From the NCBI GenBank assembly GCA_021234155.1, contig JAJEKV010000020.1:2219275-2283274 (forward strand): a DNA stretch of 64,000 bases. The letters are read 5' to 3'. Source of the DNA: Isoetes taiwanensis (lineage: Eukaryota > Streptophyta > Lycopodiopsida > Isoetales > Isoetaceae). Position 1 is the first letter of the stretch. Each line of letters opens with the position of its first letter. Below are positions 34,033 through 44,649 of the stretch, piece after piece. Position numbers and translations under genes: made by a program. The notes beneath the pieces were generated by a model. The model was not told the DNA's origin, made no database searches, and saw only the letters and a program-made list of their open reading frames with translations.

Positions 34033-34059
34033 GGCCCTTATTTGACCTCAAAAAAACTC
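34033..34059 (-). repeat. Right terminal inverted repeat
   Basis: Ends TGACCTCAAAAAAACTC, followed by TA. It is the reverse complement of 21180-21206 except for one base. Confidence 0.9.
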
Positions 34060-34061
34060 TA

Positions 34062-34848
<787 letters not shown>

Positions 34849-35523
34849 AATATATAATTGTAATATGGAAGGTAAGGGGCTAGCTTAACATACGCAAGCA
34901 TTTTTAGAATTTTTAAGATTAGGATTGGACACGTGTAAGATGATAAAATTAAGCCTCTTATAAATTGATACGTGTAGGGAAAGAGTAGCTTGAGAGATGT
35001 TCTAGATGGTCATACTACGTTCTAGAATTTTGCAGAAGGTTAAACGCTGTAGCCAGGAATGTTCTAGATGGGTCTGTGCTTTTGTATAAAAGGAGCCGGC
35101 AGCGACAGTCCAAGACATGGCTAAGCGTTGAAGACAGTTGAAGGCAGCGATGATTAGTAGTAGCCTACGATTAGTGGGCGGCATCATAACCACCAGAACC
35201 ACCAGTTTAGAAGATTAGGTCTGATATTACGGCAGTTCTAGGCTGCCTTTGGGGTGTTCAAAATTTTTGTAGGATTCAAGTATCATAGCACATAGTTGGG
35301 GTTGTGAAAAGCACAGAATGATGTGAAATCACTCGGCCTGTGGCTTGCTTCTTCTGCAGATACTTTGGTTCTGGCATCCTGTGGCTGTGGGTTTTCAATT
35401 TCGCCTGGATTCAGGTGCCATAAAACAGAGTTGGGGTTGCGAAAAGCACAAAATAACTCTGAAATCAGTCGGTTTCATCTTTTCGTTGATACAAAAGGGA
35501 GGAGTAGACGTGCATCGGCTTGA

Positions 35524-35711
35524 AGTGGCGCGATTTTTCTCCTGAGCTAGGTCGGTAGCATCCAATCTTGGGAGATTTTTGGGTTTGAATAGGCGAGTCT
35601 TGATTATGGAAAAGGCAAGTGGCGCGATTTTTCTCCTGAGCTAGGTCGGTAGCATCCAATCTTGGGAGATTTTTGGGTTTGAATAGGCGAGTCTTGATTA
35701 TGGAAAAGGCA
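35524..35711. repeat. Tandem duplication, 94-bp unit, two copies
   Basis: GTGGCGCGATTTTTCTCCTG and all that follows, to GGAAAAGGCA, occurs twice in direct orientation at 35525 and 35619. The copies are identical, so the duplication is recent. Confidence 0.97.
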
Positions 35712-36405
35712 ACAGCTCTGGACGCCCCCGAACTATAAAAATGAAGGAGCACTCTAAGAGAAAGGAAGAATAGGATACTAGTAGAGCATGGAGCAAAGGA
35801 GCGGATGATAGAATATAAGAACCTAATGATTTTGCCGTAAGCTTTTATGGAGGCTCTATGCACAATCTATACAGGATTTGGTCGGCTGTTCAGAAAATAT
35901 CTTGCCTTTGCTTCCTTTTTGCTTTGGCTTCGGATTGTACCCAGGTATTTGCCCTTTTTTGTGGGATTGTCTAGGGTTTTATCATCTGTGACACTTAATT
36001 GGACCAAGAAATTACTATGCAATATCTTAATATTGTTGCAGCATAATTGGAATGGTCTGCAATCATTAGCAGACTTCAGGTCAATAATCTGAAGAGCATG
36101 GTTCGATAGTTATTATTGTTAGGGGGATTGATTCACATCACATTAAGGGTTGATTCACGTTGTGAAAATGCTGGCAGGACATCAAGGGACTGTGCAGAGC
36201 TTAGTTTCAGTGCAGAGCTTAGTTTCAGGTAGATTTGCTTGCAGAGATTGTGAAGTCAGGCAAGATACTATATTCTATTTTCTTCACAATCTGAAGAATT
36301 AGTCTCATAAAGTTACCATTTCTTGCCAAATTTTAGGTGAAGATGCAATCAAAGGTGGCGAAAAATTATCAAGAAGAGAAATGGAGATCCCACTTATGTA
36401 GTTGG

Positions 36406-36815
36406 AGTAGTTTCCTTATTGCTTGATTGAGTACTGAAAAAAATTGTACTTTCAGAATCTCTGGCTAAGTTTTGCAGCACAAGAATGAAAAATCATACTT
36501 GGGAGCTGAGAACAAACAGCATAATAAGCTTCTTATACCGTAGATGCCAAACTAGATGGGCAAATGGAATGCAAAACTCTGTTAATCAAGCCCAGAAGAG
36601 TAACATAGAGTAGTTTCCTTATTGCTTGATTGAATACTGAAAAAAATTGTACTTTCAGAATCTCTGGCTAAGTTTTGCAAAAGACAAGAATGAAAAATCA
36701 TACTTGGGGAGCGGGAGAACAAAATGAGCATAATAAACTTCTTATAGCAGAGATGCCAAACTAGATGGGCAACAGAATGCAAAACTCACGTTAATCAAGC
36801 CCTCAGAAAGCGTAA
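36406..36815. repeat. Tandem duplication, about 203-bp unit, two copies
   Basis: AGTAGTTTCCTTATTGCTTG starts at 36406 and 36609. Almost all differences between the copies are at CAG/CTG sites: GCAGCACAAG versus GCAAAAGACAAG, GAGCTGAGAAC versus GAGCGGGAGAAC, CTCTGTTAA versus CTCACGTTAA. This is an independent instance of the pattern seen in the 4.55-kb array. Confidence 0.95.
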
Positions 36816-37777
36816 CATAGCACTTTTTATTTTCTTAATTTACAGGACTTTTTTATTTTCTTAATTTACAGGCTTTTGTTTCTCTCAAAATGCAGTAAAA
36901 GACCATATCCTTACCATCGGACATGCCGCCAAATTGCTCGAGGTAGTTTGAATTAGATAATGATAGATTTATATTCGATTTTTTGTGTTGCTTATGCTGG
37001 TGGGCCTGTCTGCTCTGCTCTAGATTGTGAGGGCTTTTTTTCAGTTGGTAATTACATCTGAGTTTACAGAGCAACCTAAGAGACCTTATAAATCTATAGT
37101 AGTGATTTTGCATCTTGCTGCATTCCTTCGAAGTAAGTCTCCCTTTTTTTTTATGCAACGTTTCGTTGAATCCGGCCCTGGACCCTTTTACATTTCTTCA
37201 AGACCTTTCTCTTCCTTAACATATGCACATCTCTTTGCAAAGCTCTGGTTTGGGGTTCGAGGGCTAAACTTACGCTTTTATTTGGGCTCCAACTTTTGCT
37301 CCTATGGCACTTCCAAGCTTGAAGAAAGCACATCACAAGAAGAAAGTAGCAATGTTCGGAATAAAGCTGAGAGCAAAAGCTAAGCACAATATGGTAGTAG
37401 GAAAGGGCCAACAGGGACCTAGATTTATTTTGCAACTGCTTGAAGGCGCATGAGCCGCTTCAGAAACTACAACAAACACACTAGCAAAGTGAGCAGACCC
37501 TTGGTATAAGAGGCACAGACCAGGGGTAAACCCTTCTCCAAGTCATGATCCCATGTAGCTGGAACATCCGACCTCAAAAACTATAAGGTCTGCTTCATAT
37601 GAATATGGATAGATATAAGATGAACATTTTTTATATTGTTATTGACCAACTATAATATTATGGTGAATTTTTTTATGAGTTGTTTGTAATGCTTAATTAA
37701 TTTGAAGGAAGTGTGCATGATGGAATATCAATGACTATTCCTTCTTTTTTCTTAAAGACACAAACTAAAAAGCACAA

Positions 37778-37818
37778 TAGCGGCGGTGACAACCGCCGCG
37801 ATAAATTCTTGTATATAT
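37778..37818 (+). repeat. GC-rich hairpin repeat, copy 1
   Basis: TAGCGGCGGTGACAACCGCCG, then CGATAAATTCTTGTA. GCGGCGGT and ACCGCCGC form a hairpin. An inverted copy lies at 41007-41041. The two flank the transposase gene, but they straddle the left end of the hAT element defined by target duplication, so they are not its TIRs. Confidence 0.8.
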
Positions 37819-38285
37819 ATATGAAATAAAATTGTTGACAATGACATTACTTACATTGTCATAAGTTGCCTTCGTGGGAGAAAATCTGTTGCGACATAGA
37901 GCCACTTGCAGTGTTAGGAAGGTGGGGGGTGTAGAGCCACTTGGAGTGTTGGGAGTGAGAGGACATCACATATAATTCAAGCCAACACAAAAATAAAGTT
38001 CTCAAGACAAATAATGCCAACCACCTATAGGATAAGTACAATGTTATGTATATCTTAGACAAAACATTAGTATGATATTTAAAAACTCTGACCTTTCTAG
38101 TTTTTTAACATTGAATTGAATTTTATCGTCTACAGAGATCAAGAGCCTATGTGACATAAACAAAGAAAGTAAGAATCCAACAGGCCTATTACTATCCAAG
38201 ATTAAAAGACTTTTGCCCCATTTATTGAAAAAACCAAGGTAATTCACATTGCCACTTGCAATTAGTAGCGTGTTCGCATATATAA

Positions 38286-38461
38286 CCATGGCATGTGCCT
38301 TTCACCTGGTTAGCCATTTTTCCATCGGGACAGACACTCGGGACAAGGAAGTAGACTCGGACCACCGGCCCCTGTTCATGCATCTCCATTAGAAGCTCCC
38401 CGTGCATCTACTGCATCAACACACCGGGTGCCCCAGCTGCGCCTGGACTACGACCGTGCAG
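38286..38461 (+). pseudogene. LINE fragment left of the hAT: end of endonuclease and linker
   Basis: Frame 2 gives TRDKEVDSDHRPLFMHLH, with the SDHRPL motif that ends the APE-type endonuclease of non-LTR retrotransposons. After a frame change, frame 1 is open through PLEAPRASTASTHRVPQLRL to DYDRA at 38460. That frame resumes at 51411 as GTYAQLLEHDLAGLLQL on the far side of the hAT, so 38286-38461 and 51411-53690 are one interrupted LINE. Confidence 0.75.
38454..38461. repeat. 8-bp target site duplication of the hAT, left
   Basis: CCGTGCAG, identical to 51403-51410, directly outside the left TIR. Confidence 0.9.
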
Positions 38462-38560
38462 CATAGTTACGAAACACGGCCACGGGAAACGCAACGGCTC
38501 GCCAAATTTTAGAAAACGGAAACGGCAACAGAACACAGAAACGAATAACACGGGAATATT
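38462..38560 (+). repeat. hAT left terminal and subterminal region
   Basis: The 20-bp TIR is followed by GGGAAACGCAACGG, AAAACGGAAACGGCAAC, AGAAACGAATAACACGGG. These clustered AAACGG-like motifs are probable transposase-binding sites by analogy with Ac/Ds. Confidence 0.8.
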
Positions 38561-38762
38561 CTTTAAAATACTTAAAGTTTTTAAAATATATATAAAAAAA
38601 ATGGGAATTTCAGCAAAATTCAAAAAGATATAGATGCATATATATTGAGATTAAGAAACGATTACATCCGCTGATAATAGTAAAATGTAGTCATATTGAA
38701 AAACGAAATTCAAATATACTTGCTACTATATGCCGAAATTTAAATACAACAAACCAAAACCA

Positions 38763-40952
38763 TCAAAGTGCACCATAATCGTCGCCGTGTGAAGCTGGAA
38801 TAGAAGAAGGTACAAATTCTTCGTAGGATGGGATTAAGTATGCATCGCTACCATCCAGAAGTGGCTCACCTTCAATGTCATAATCCGCCAATTGAACAAA
38901 TTCTTCATCATCTTCCATGTCTTCCTCATCGTTCACATTCTCCACTAATTCATGAAGTGGAATGCTCTCTTTCTTGGCAAAACCAATGTAAACTTCTTTC
39001 TGAATAGTCCTGTGGCTTTGCAAGAGTTTCAGATTAGCACTTACAAATACAAGATTGGATGTTCTTGAAGGTAACAATCTAACTCTTCTCTTACTTGCCA
39101 CATGCCCAAACACACTAAAAAGGCGCTCAACCGGAGATGAACTAGCCCCTTGGCTAAGTACTCTTATAGCAAGCCTTTGTAATTCTTTTGTGTCGGACCC
39201 ATAATCCTCCCACCAAAGAGCAGAACCGATAAGATACTTGTCAACTTGAGAATCATGTGTACCAAATCGACCCCGCTTATTGCGAAAGTGATGGAGTTGA
39301 TCCCTAATTGCTCTTCTCTCTTCATGTGTAGAAACCATTTTCTCAAGAACCATGTCCCAATCACGCCCTACATCTCTATCAGTTTCTTGAGACCCCACCT
39401 GAAATTCTGGATCTAATACATAAGCTATTGATTGAAGGCGCGAATGATATTTATTCCACCTTCGTGTGCAAAGCTCTTTGATTCCTTTGAATTTTATGTC
39501 ATCCTTTTCAATCGTGCCAATATGCTCCACCATCCTAACCATACCCTCGTACACTTTCCCTATGCATGGAGTCATGCCATCAACAAGCCTCATCATCAAT
39601 ACAATTGGCTCAACAACTTTCAAAAGGTGTTCCACTTGTTTCCAAAAACCATCATCCATAACAATATTGTAAGAACATATACCTGCTTGAGTACTCGCAA
39701 ATTTGGAGCTTTGATAGTCACCACAAACGAACAAGGCCTTCAGTGGCCATCTTAATTCTTGCATTCTTTCAAGCATAATGAAGTTGTAGCCAAACCTTGT
39801 CTCAGAGTATTTCAGTAGCACCTTGCCATTGTGATTCTCACTAGTTAGCTTTTGAAAAACATTGCGCAATAGAGCGTGCCCATTAACAAAGGTGACAATA
39901 GATTTCCCTTGACTAATCACATTTGCATTCTCAGCAATACTACCAATATCCTTCAACAAATTATTCAAGCAATGAGCCATGCAAGGTGTGAAGAAAATAT
40001 GTGGATACTCCTTCTCTACGTTGGCTCCCGCATTTCTATTTGCATTCTCCCCATCAGACACAATTTGAACCACATTTTCAGGACCAACAAAGTCAATGCT
40101 CTCTTTCCACACTCTTAGAAGATTTGCTCCACTCTTTCCTTCTTTTCCAAGATCATGAGACATTAGAAAGTATGCCTTACCTCTACAATAGGCACCATGA
40201 ATATGCCGCCCTCTCCTATCCGTCCAACCGTCAAAAATCAAGGATACTCCCCATTTCTTCCATTCCAAGCGAATGTCCCCAAGAAGGCCTTCCAAACCTT
40301 CCTTCTCTCGAATTAAATTCTTTGTGCGGAGCTCATCATAGGTTGGAGGCTCGTAGTTGGGTCCATAGCTTGCAATTTTGTTTATCATGACCTTGAAGAA
40401 AGGTGAACGCGCTACATTAAATGCAATATGATCATGGTAAAACCACCTGGAAATAGCTCGATCCACCTCTTCTTTCTTCTTGGGATCTAAGATTCTCTTG
40501 ATGTCCTGTTGTTTCTTTGGCTTTGATGGAAAAAAAGAACGAACGGCACTAGTACGGGCACCACTACAATCATCCATGGGCGGGGGGCTACCATAATCTC
40601 CATGTTCTTCAGGACCAATGCCAACGCCAGCTGCTGCTATGGCTGATTCCTTTCTATACTGCCTTGCACTAGAGATTGCATCTAATTGCTTTGCAAGATT
40701 TATAAGTTGTTGCCTCTTCTCATCCGGAATCCCCATGCAAACAATAATCTCATGCCCGGGCTCCCCAGTCAAATGGCCACGAGGTCTATCAACGGCAGAA
40801 GTTCTACTAGTGGAGCAATACTTACATGCCCATTGCTTAGAAGACCCCGATTTCCCCTTCCCCAATACATTCACTTCATCCCACCAATCCGAAGGAGAAG
40901 GCCCTGACCGTTTTTTCCTCCTTAGATGCAACTCTCCTCCACCTTCTTCCAT
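38763..40952 (-). CDS. hAT-family transposase, intact, 729 aa
   Basis: This is a single open frame of plant hAT type. A BED-like zinc finger is near residues 42-72 (WACKYC ... GHLTGEPGHEIIVC). The DUF659 region spans about residues 200-350, with LIFDGWTD (D241) and VQIVSDGENANRNAG (D300), then HIFFTPCMAHCLNNLL. The hAT C-terminal dimerisation region is at about 570-645, with LSQGASSSPVERLFSVFGHV (E609) and SNLVFVSANLKLL. The three acidic residues fit the catalytic DDE positions. An acidic tail (NDEEDMEDDEEF) follows. The protein would bind element ends in the nucleus and catalyse cut-and-paste transposition. The frame has no breaks, unlike other mobile genes in this window, so the element may still be active. 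Its 3' end is only 300 bp from the element's left end. Confidence 0.96.
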   Translation of the reverse strand: MEEGGGELHLRRKKRSGPSPSDWWDEVNVLGKGKSGSSKQWACKYCSTSRTSAVDRPRGHLTGEPGHEIIVCMGIPDEKRQQLINLAKQLDAISSARQYRKESAIAAAGVGIGPEEHGDYGSPPPMDDCSGARTSAVRSFFPSKPKKQQDIKRILDPKKKEEVDRAISRWFYHDHIAFNVARSPFFKVMINKIASYGPNYEPPTYDELRTKNLIREKEGLEGLLGDIRLEWKKWGVSLIFDGWTDRRGRHIHGAYCRGKAYFLMSHDLGKEGKSGANLLRVWKESIDFVGPENVVQIVSDGENANRNAGANVEKEYPHIFFTPCMAHCLNNLLKDIGSIAENANVISQGKSIVTFVNGHALLRNVFQKLTSENHNGKVLLKYSETRFGYNFIMLERMQELRWPLKALFVCGDYQSSKFASTQAGICSYNIVMDDGFWKQVEHLLKVVEPIVLMMRLVDGMTPCIGKVYEGMVRMVEHIGTIEKDDIKFKGIKELCTRRWNKYHSRLQSIAYVLDPEFQVGSQETDRDVGRDWDMVLEKMVSTHEERRAIRDQLHHFRNKRGRFGTHDSQVDKYLIGSALWWEDYGSDTKELQRLAIRVLSQGASSSPVERLFSVFGHVASKRRVRLLPSRTSNLVFVSANLKLLQSHRTIQKEVYIGFAKKESIPLHELVENVNDEEDMEDDEEFVQLADYDIEGEPLLDGSDAYLIPSYEEFVPSSIPASHGDDYGAL

Positions 40953-41006
40953 AATAATTGAGCTCCTAAGGGCAACCTTGTATCATAAACGCAATATTAA
41001 TCATTA

Positions 41007-41041
41007 CAAGAATTTGTCGCGGCGGCCTTCGCCGCCGCTGG
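41007..41041 (-). repeat. GC-rich hairpin repeat, copy 2 (inverted)
   Basis: CAAGAATTTGTCGCGGCGGCC, then TTCGCCGCCGCTG, is the reverse complement of the 37778-37818 repeat with a few changes. It lies about 55 bp upstream of the transposase ATG. No matching flanking duplication was found. Confidence 0.8.
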
Positions 41042-42427
41042 CTGGTGGTTTTTAGTAAGTGCCTATCTACTTAGAAGTTTAAAGTAACTATCTTCATAAA
41101 CGATACCAACCATCCAACCATCTAGTTCATGTAGTAGAGTCTGATAATGATGCAATAGAATAGAATGATAGCTGCTAAATTCTCTCCTGAAAGAAGGAAA
41201 AATGCTTGTGAGTGTGAGCTTGATGCAAATGCAAAGCTTAAAATGTATGCATTGCTGGAGGATGGATCTGCAAATAACAATAACAATCTGCCAATAATAA
41301 ATTGTCAGCCGTTATTCTTTAGTTAGGAGGGATATTCAAAAATATCCCTTTCTCCTTTTCTTAGAGCAATCTTCAAATTTCTTACTATGGTATCCATATA
41401 GCATTTATCTTGCACCTTCTGCGATTTTGGCTTGGGATTTATTAGTGGTCAACTTGGACTAATGATAATCAACTAGCGTTCAATCTTTCATGTTATTATT
41501 AACTTATCTAACTTGCTAACAATAACAATGCCATATTGCTTTTTTTGCCATAGTTAACTGCATAAAAAAGTAGATGAGATACTATATATATGTAGATAAA
41601 GTGGAATTGACCCACTTAAAGAATAAAAAATGCAGAACTTCACAAACTTAGTCGTATTTTGATTGATGCAAAGAAATTCGAATGCGTGCTCTGCAATATG
41701 TGCATGCTACAGAGAGATCTAAGGTATCTGCTTGATACTATTGACATCTAAGGTGTGTGTAATGAGGATACTTGGGTTGCGCAAAATGTGTCTGCTACTG
41801 AGAGATCTAGTCAGGATAGTTGGGCGTTACATGGTAAATAAACTAGCAACATGATGGATAAATTTTGTAAAACAATGCGTAAACCATAGGTACAACTTGT
41901 AGTAAGATGCATTGTAAATCATACATCAACTCAAGGTAAAGCAAAAAGCACATTATTCTCTTATTGTCAATCATGAAGCTGTGTAATTCCTGATTCTGAC
42001 TTCCCCTTCTTTTATTAGGATTGTAAACTTTGAGAAGCTTTTGATACTTTCTTTTATTAGGTTTGTAAACAACTCCCAAGGTTTTTGCGTATTATCCTTT
42101 ACGGTTATGGTTACAAATGTCCTTACAAATGTCCTTACTTTTGTCAAGGAAGGAACGTTTAGGGTTAATTGGAGCCCTAACTATGTGTTTTCAAGTCAAA
42201 GTAAAGTAGAGAGAGAGCACATTATTTTCTTCTTGCCAATGATGAAGCTGAGCTGGTGGTGAAGTCCTCCTAATCTAAAATGCATCTAAAGTTTTTTCCT
42301 ATTATTGTTCATGGTCATATTATGAATGCCCTTGCTTTTGTCAAGAATGGAATCCAACATTTATGTTAAGCCTTAACTATGTGGAAGTTTCCCTTGCCCC
42401 AGAAGCAGAAACTATTTGTAAATTGTC
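41042..42427. other. hAT cargo, no gene recognised
   Basis: AT-rich DNA with two related blocks near 41935-42050 and 42190-42330 (AGCACATTATTCTCTTATTG and AGCACATTATTTTCTTCTTG, then GATGAAGCTG), a diverged internal duplication. No supported coding sequence. Confidence 0.5.
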
Positions 42428-42658
42428 TCATACTATTTCCTTTACGGCATAAACTGTTACCACACTTTCTTTATGTATATCCCATGCTTGCCTATCATTA
42501 ATATTCTCTCCCCTGCTTTTGAGCAGATCCAGAAGATTGGCATCTGTACAAATGCCAAAGCCGCAGCTTTGTTGTTGCTGCTCGTAAACTCGATATTGTT
42601 GACTCAAGACATTGTCTAACGTACTTGCAGTAGGCTCCGCCGCCTCTTGTGTTTCCAT
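42428..42658 (-). CDS. Short unknown ORF in the hAT cargo
   Basis: A 76-residue frame starts METQEAAEPTASTLDNVLSQ, with a glutamine run (YEQQQQSCG), then CTDANLLDLLKSRGENINDR, ending VTVYAVKEIV. It could be an exon or a small protein. No family is recognised. It lies in the same orientation as the neighbouring exon-like pieces and promoter copy A. Confidence 0.35.
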   Translation of the reverse strand: METQEAAEPTASTLDNVLSQQYRVYEQQQQSCGFGICTDANLLDLLKSRGENINDRQAWDIHKESVVTVYAVKEIV

Positions 42659-42799
42659 CGATTTTTGGCTACGAAGACCAAGAACCCATATCCAAAAACG
42701 TAATTCTTACAAAAACAAAGGGAGTTAAGCTATTGTAGCAGATTGAGTACTTACTTTTACCCAAAACATAGCCTTTCCCTTTTAGGAAAGCGGTTTCCT

Positions 42800-43368
42800 G
42801 TTGACAAATCCATGCTCTCTCAGATCGACTAGGTTGAAAAATAACCCCAATTCTCTGTCTATTACCTTGTACGAATAGGCATATGTGTTACCTCGTACGA
42901 CCAGCTGAAGGGCACCATCGCCAAGTTTGTGCTCTTTCACATCTCCATGAACTACCCTTTGCTATTCCATCCCGTTCAATCTCTGCTGAAGGACGTTTGA
43001 GACTGCATCTGTAGGCAAATATAAATAGACAGCTTGGTCCAAGTACTACAGACTAAGCAGGTATACACAATAAAAGTGCAACATAAAGATGATTACAGCT
43101 TAAGAAATTAACTGCTTGCAGTTAAAAAAGCATGAAGAAACTCATTTACCTCACATGCATAAGCAGCCGATTCCCATTCTAAGACCTCCGTTCTGCAACT
43201 ATGATGCACAACCTGCAGCAAAAGGTATCCCTGTATGAAGTTATTGTAGAAACCATACCTTATATTTTCAACGAAATTAAAGTTGCAGATGTCAGTAGAA
43301 TTGGAAGCTTTGGGAACGTAGTTTATCTCAATTACAGAGTCTGGCTTTCTTAGTCTGCAACTTGGCAT
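42800..43368 (-). pseudogene. Exon-like pieces of an unknown multi-exon gene in the hAT cargo
   Basis: On the minus strand, an exon-like piece at about 43214-43152 is framed by CTTTTGCTGCAG and GAG|GTAAATG and encodes VVHHSCRTEVLEWESAAYAC. Downstream, after TTGCCTACAG near 43010, a frame reads DAVSNVLQQRLNGME, a stop, then VVHGDVKEHKLGDGALQLVV, RGNTYAYSYKVIDRELGLFF, NLVDLREHGFVNR to about 42.79 kb. The residue pattern looks like real protein, but I cannot name it. The stop suggests decay, or a wrong exon boundary. Promoter copy A lies about 0.9 kb upstream and could drive it. Confidence 0.4.
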
Positions 43369-43973
43369 CTTTCAAGTTATTTCATCATCCATGCCAATAC
43401 CCCATTCGATGCAGTTCGCAAGACCTATTGTCAGTGATAACAACAAAGAGGAAAAATGAAAGAGAAACTACGCTCAGAATCATTGATGTAACGAACATCA
43501 AACCAAAAACCAACCTGTTTCACCAACTCGAATACTGTTGCTTCATCTCTCTTTGAAGGGATCTACTGTTAGTTTAGTACTGATATGAGATAGATTATGA
43601 TCAACTCACATCTCGGCATTCTCCTAAGTCCTGCTCCATGAAATGTGTTTCGTGAAGTATCTGTATTAGCCAGTAAAGTGATCCTTTATGCCATTCTTCT
43701 TCTTCCTCCCACAAAGAAGCCTAAAAGCTCCCGGACCCTTTCTTTTCCTCTATTGTGTACACCTCCTCAAAATCCACACAGAAATCTTCTTCATTTTTAA
43801 CCTTCTTCAGCTTCAAATCTATTCTACGGCACTAGAGTCCAGCCAACACTGAAAACCAAACTTCAATTTAAGCGCCTAAAACCCCGCCTAAAACCCCAAC
43901 GTAGCTATCACAACACAACACCGTCACTCTGTACAAAGTTCGTCTCTTAGCTTGCACACAGGAAATGCAAAGC

Positions 43974-44078
43974 TCAGCGCTTGATCCTGGAGGTTCCGGA
44001 ATTATCTATGGGTTCGCAGTCGATAGCAGTTTCAGATTGATCAATCGAATCCTCCACAAAACCCTTCCTCGCAGACAT
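43974..44078 (-). CDS. Short ORF MSARKGFVEDS..., paralogue A
   Basis: This 34-residue frame starts MSARKGFVEDSIDQSETAID, about 55 bp below a TATA box and three heat-shock elements. A paralogue at 49961-50062 starts MFVKKGFVEDSDQSEIPIGG in the same place relative to its own copy of the promoter. Conservation of the start and of KGFVEDS-DQSE suggests a genuine coding first exon. The frame probably splices on to the exon-like pieces below. The function is unknown. Confidence 0.45.
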   Translation of the reverse strand: MSARKGFVEDSIDQSETAIDCEPIDNSGTSRIKR

Positions 44079-44130
44079 CTCGACATCGATCTATCTCCAC
44101 CGATCTGGGTAAGCTTTTAGCCCTCTCCCT

Positions 44131-44236
44131 CTTTTATACGATGTCGCATAATCCAGAAGCTTCTGGAACAGCAGGCCTAACAACTTCTAGAACCTGCATG
44201 AAGGTTGAAGCTCGAGCTTTCTAGAAACTTCTGGAG
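44131..44236 (-). promoter_or_regulatory. Heat-shock-type promoter, copy A
   Basis: Reading on the minus strand, three heat-shock elements are followed by a TATA box (TATAAAAG, complement of 44131-44138). The elements are 44218-44235 (alternating TTC/GAA: TTCTAGAAACTTCTGGAG), 44182-44193 (AACTTCTAGAAC) and 44155-44169 (AGAAGCTTCTGGAAC, a perfect GAAnnTTCnnGAA). Spacing to the TATA is about 17 bp. Such elements bind heat-shock transcription factors; heat induction is inferred. Confidence 0.75.
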
Positions 44237-44459
44237 TTAACTATAACGTCTAGGTGTCAACTTCTGAAAGGTTTGATCTCCTCCCCGTTATTTTAGATGG
44301 TTACACGTGTGCAGCTCTAACCAAAAATATCAACTTCCTTAATAATAGCGCCTACCTTCAACCTGCCCCCTTATCCTCCATATTACAATTATATATTAGA
44401 GATATAGTTCAACATAGATGTAGCATAGAATGTATGGAATTGCTATGGTAATAATAAGG

Positions 44460-44640
44460 ATAAGGATATATAATAATATGATAGGTAATGAAATGAAATG
44501 GAAATGGAACACAAAGGTTATAGAAATGTTAAAAGGCAATGGTTATGGAAAGGAGCATAATAACATTTAAAATAAAAAACATAACTTTGTTAAAGGCAAT
44601 GGTTATGGAAAGGAGCATAATAACATTTAAAAATAAGCAG
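44460..44640. repeat. Local tandem repeat, 60-bp unit
   Basis: AAAGGCAATGGTTATGGAAA and GGAGCATAATAACATTTAAA occur twice (about 44529 and 44593). The same motif is also tandem at 50355-50425, upstream of promoter copy B, which supports a duplicated promoter region. Confidence 0.85.
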
Positions 44641-44649
44641 AAGAATGAG

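Larger units (their letters stand above)
21180..34059. mobile_element. 12.9-kb TIR element with palindrome arrays and an H3-like gene
   Basis: The ends are inverted repeats: 21180-21206 and the reverse complement of 34033-34059 match at 26 of 27 positions (GAGTTTTTTTGAG, then a G/A difference, then TCAAATAAGGGCC). Both ends abut TA (21178-21179 and 34060-34061); removing the element would leave CATTAATG. Inside are roughly seven gene-sized segments on both strands, including a histone H3-like gene. They are separated by five arrays of a palindromic repeat. Base use is richer in CpG than the flanks. No catalytic domain could be recognised, so the superfamily is unknown. The 2-bp target duplication alone is weak evidence; the TIR match is strong. 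Confidence 0.85.

Noticed and set aside
37778-41041. Calling these hairpins the TIRs of the hAT transposase gene
   Set aside because: The 20-bp TIRs with a perfect 8-bp target duplication at 38454/51410, and the split LINE, define the hAT ends much better. No target duplication flanks the hairpins.
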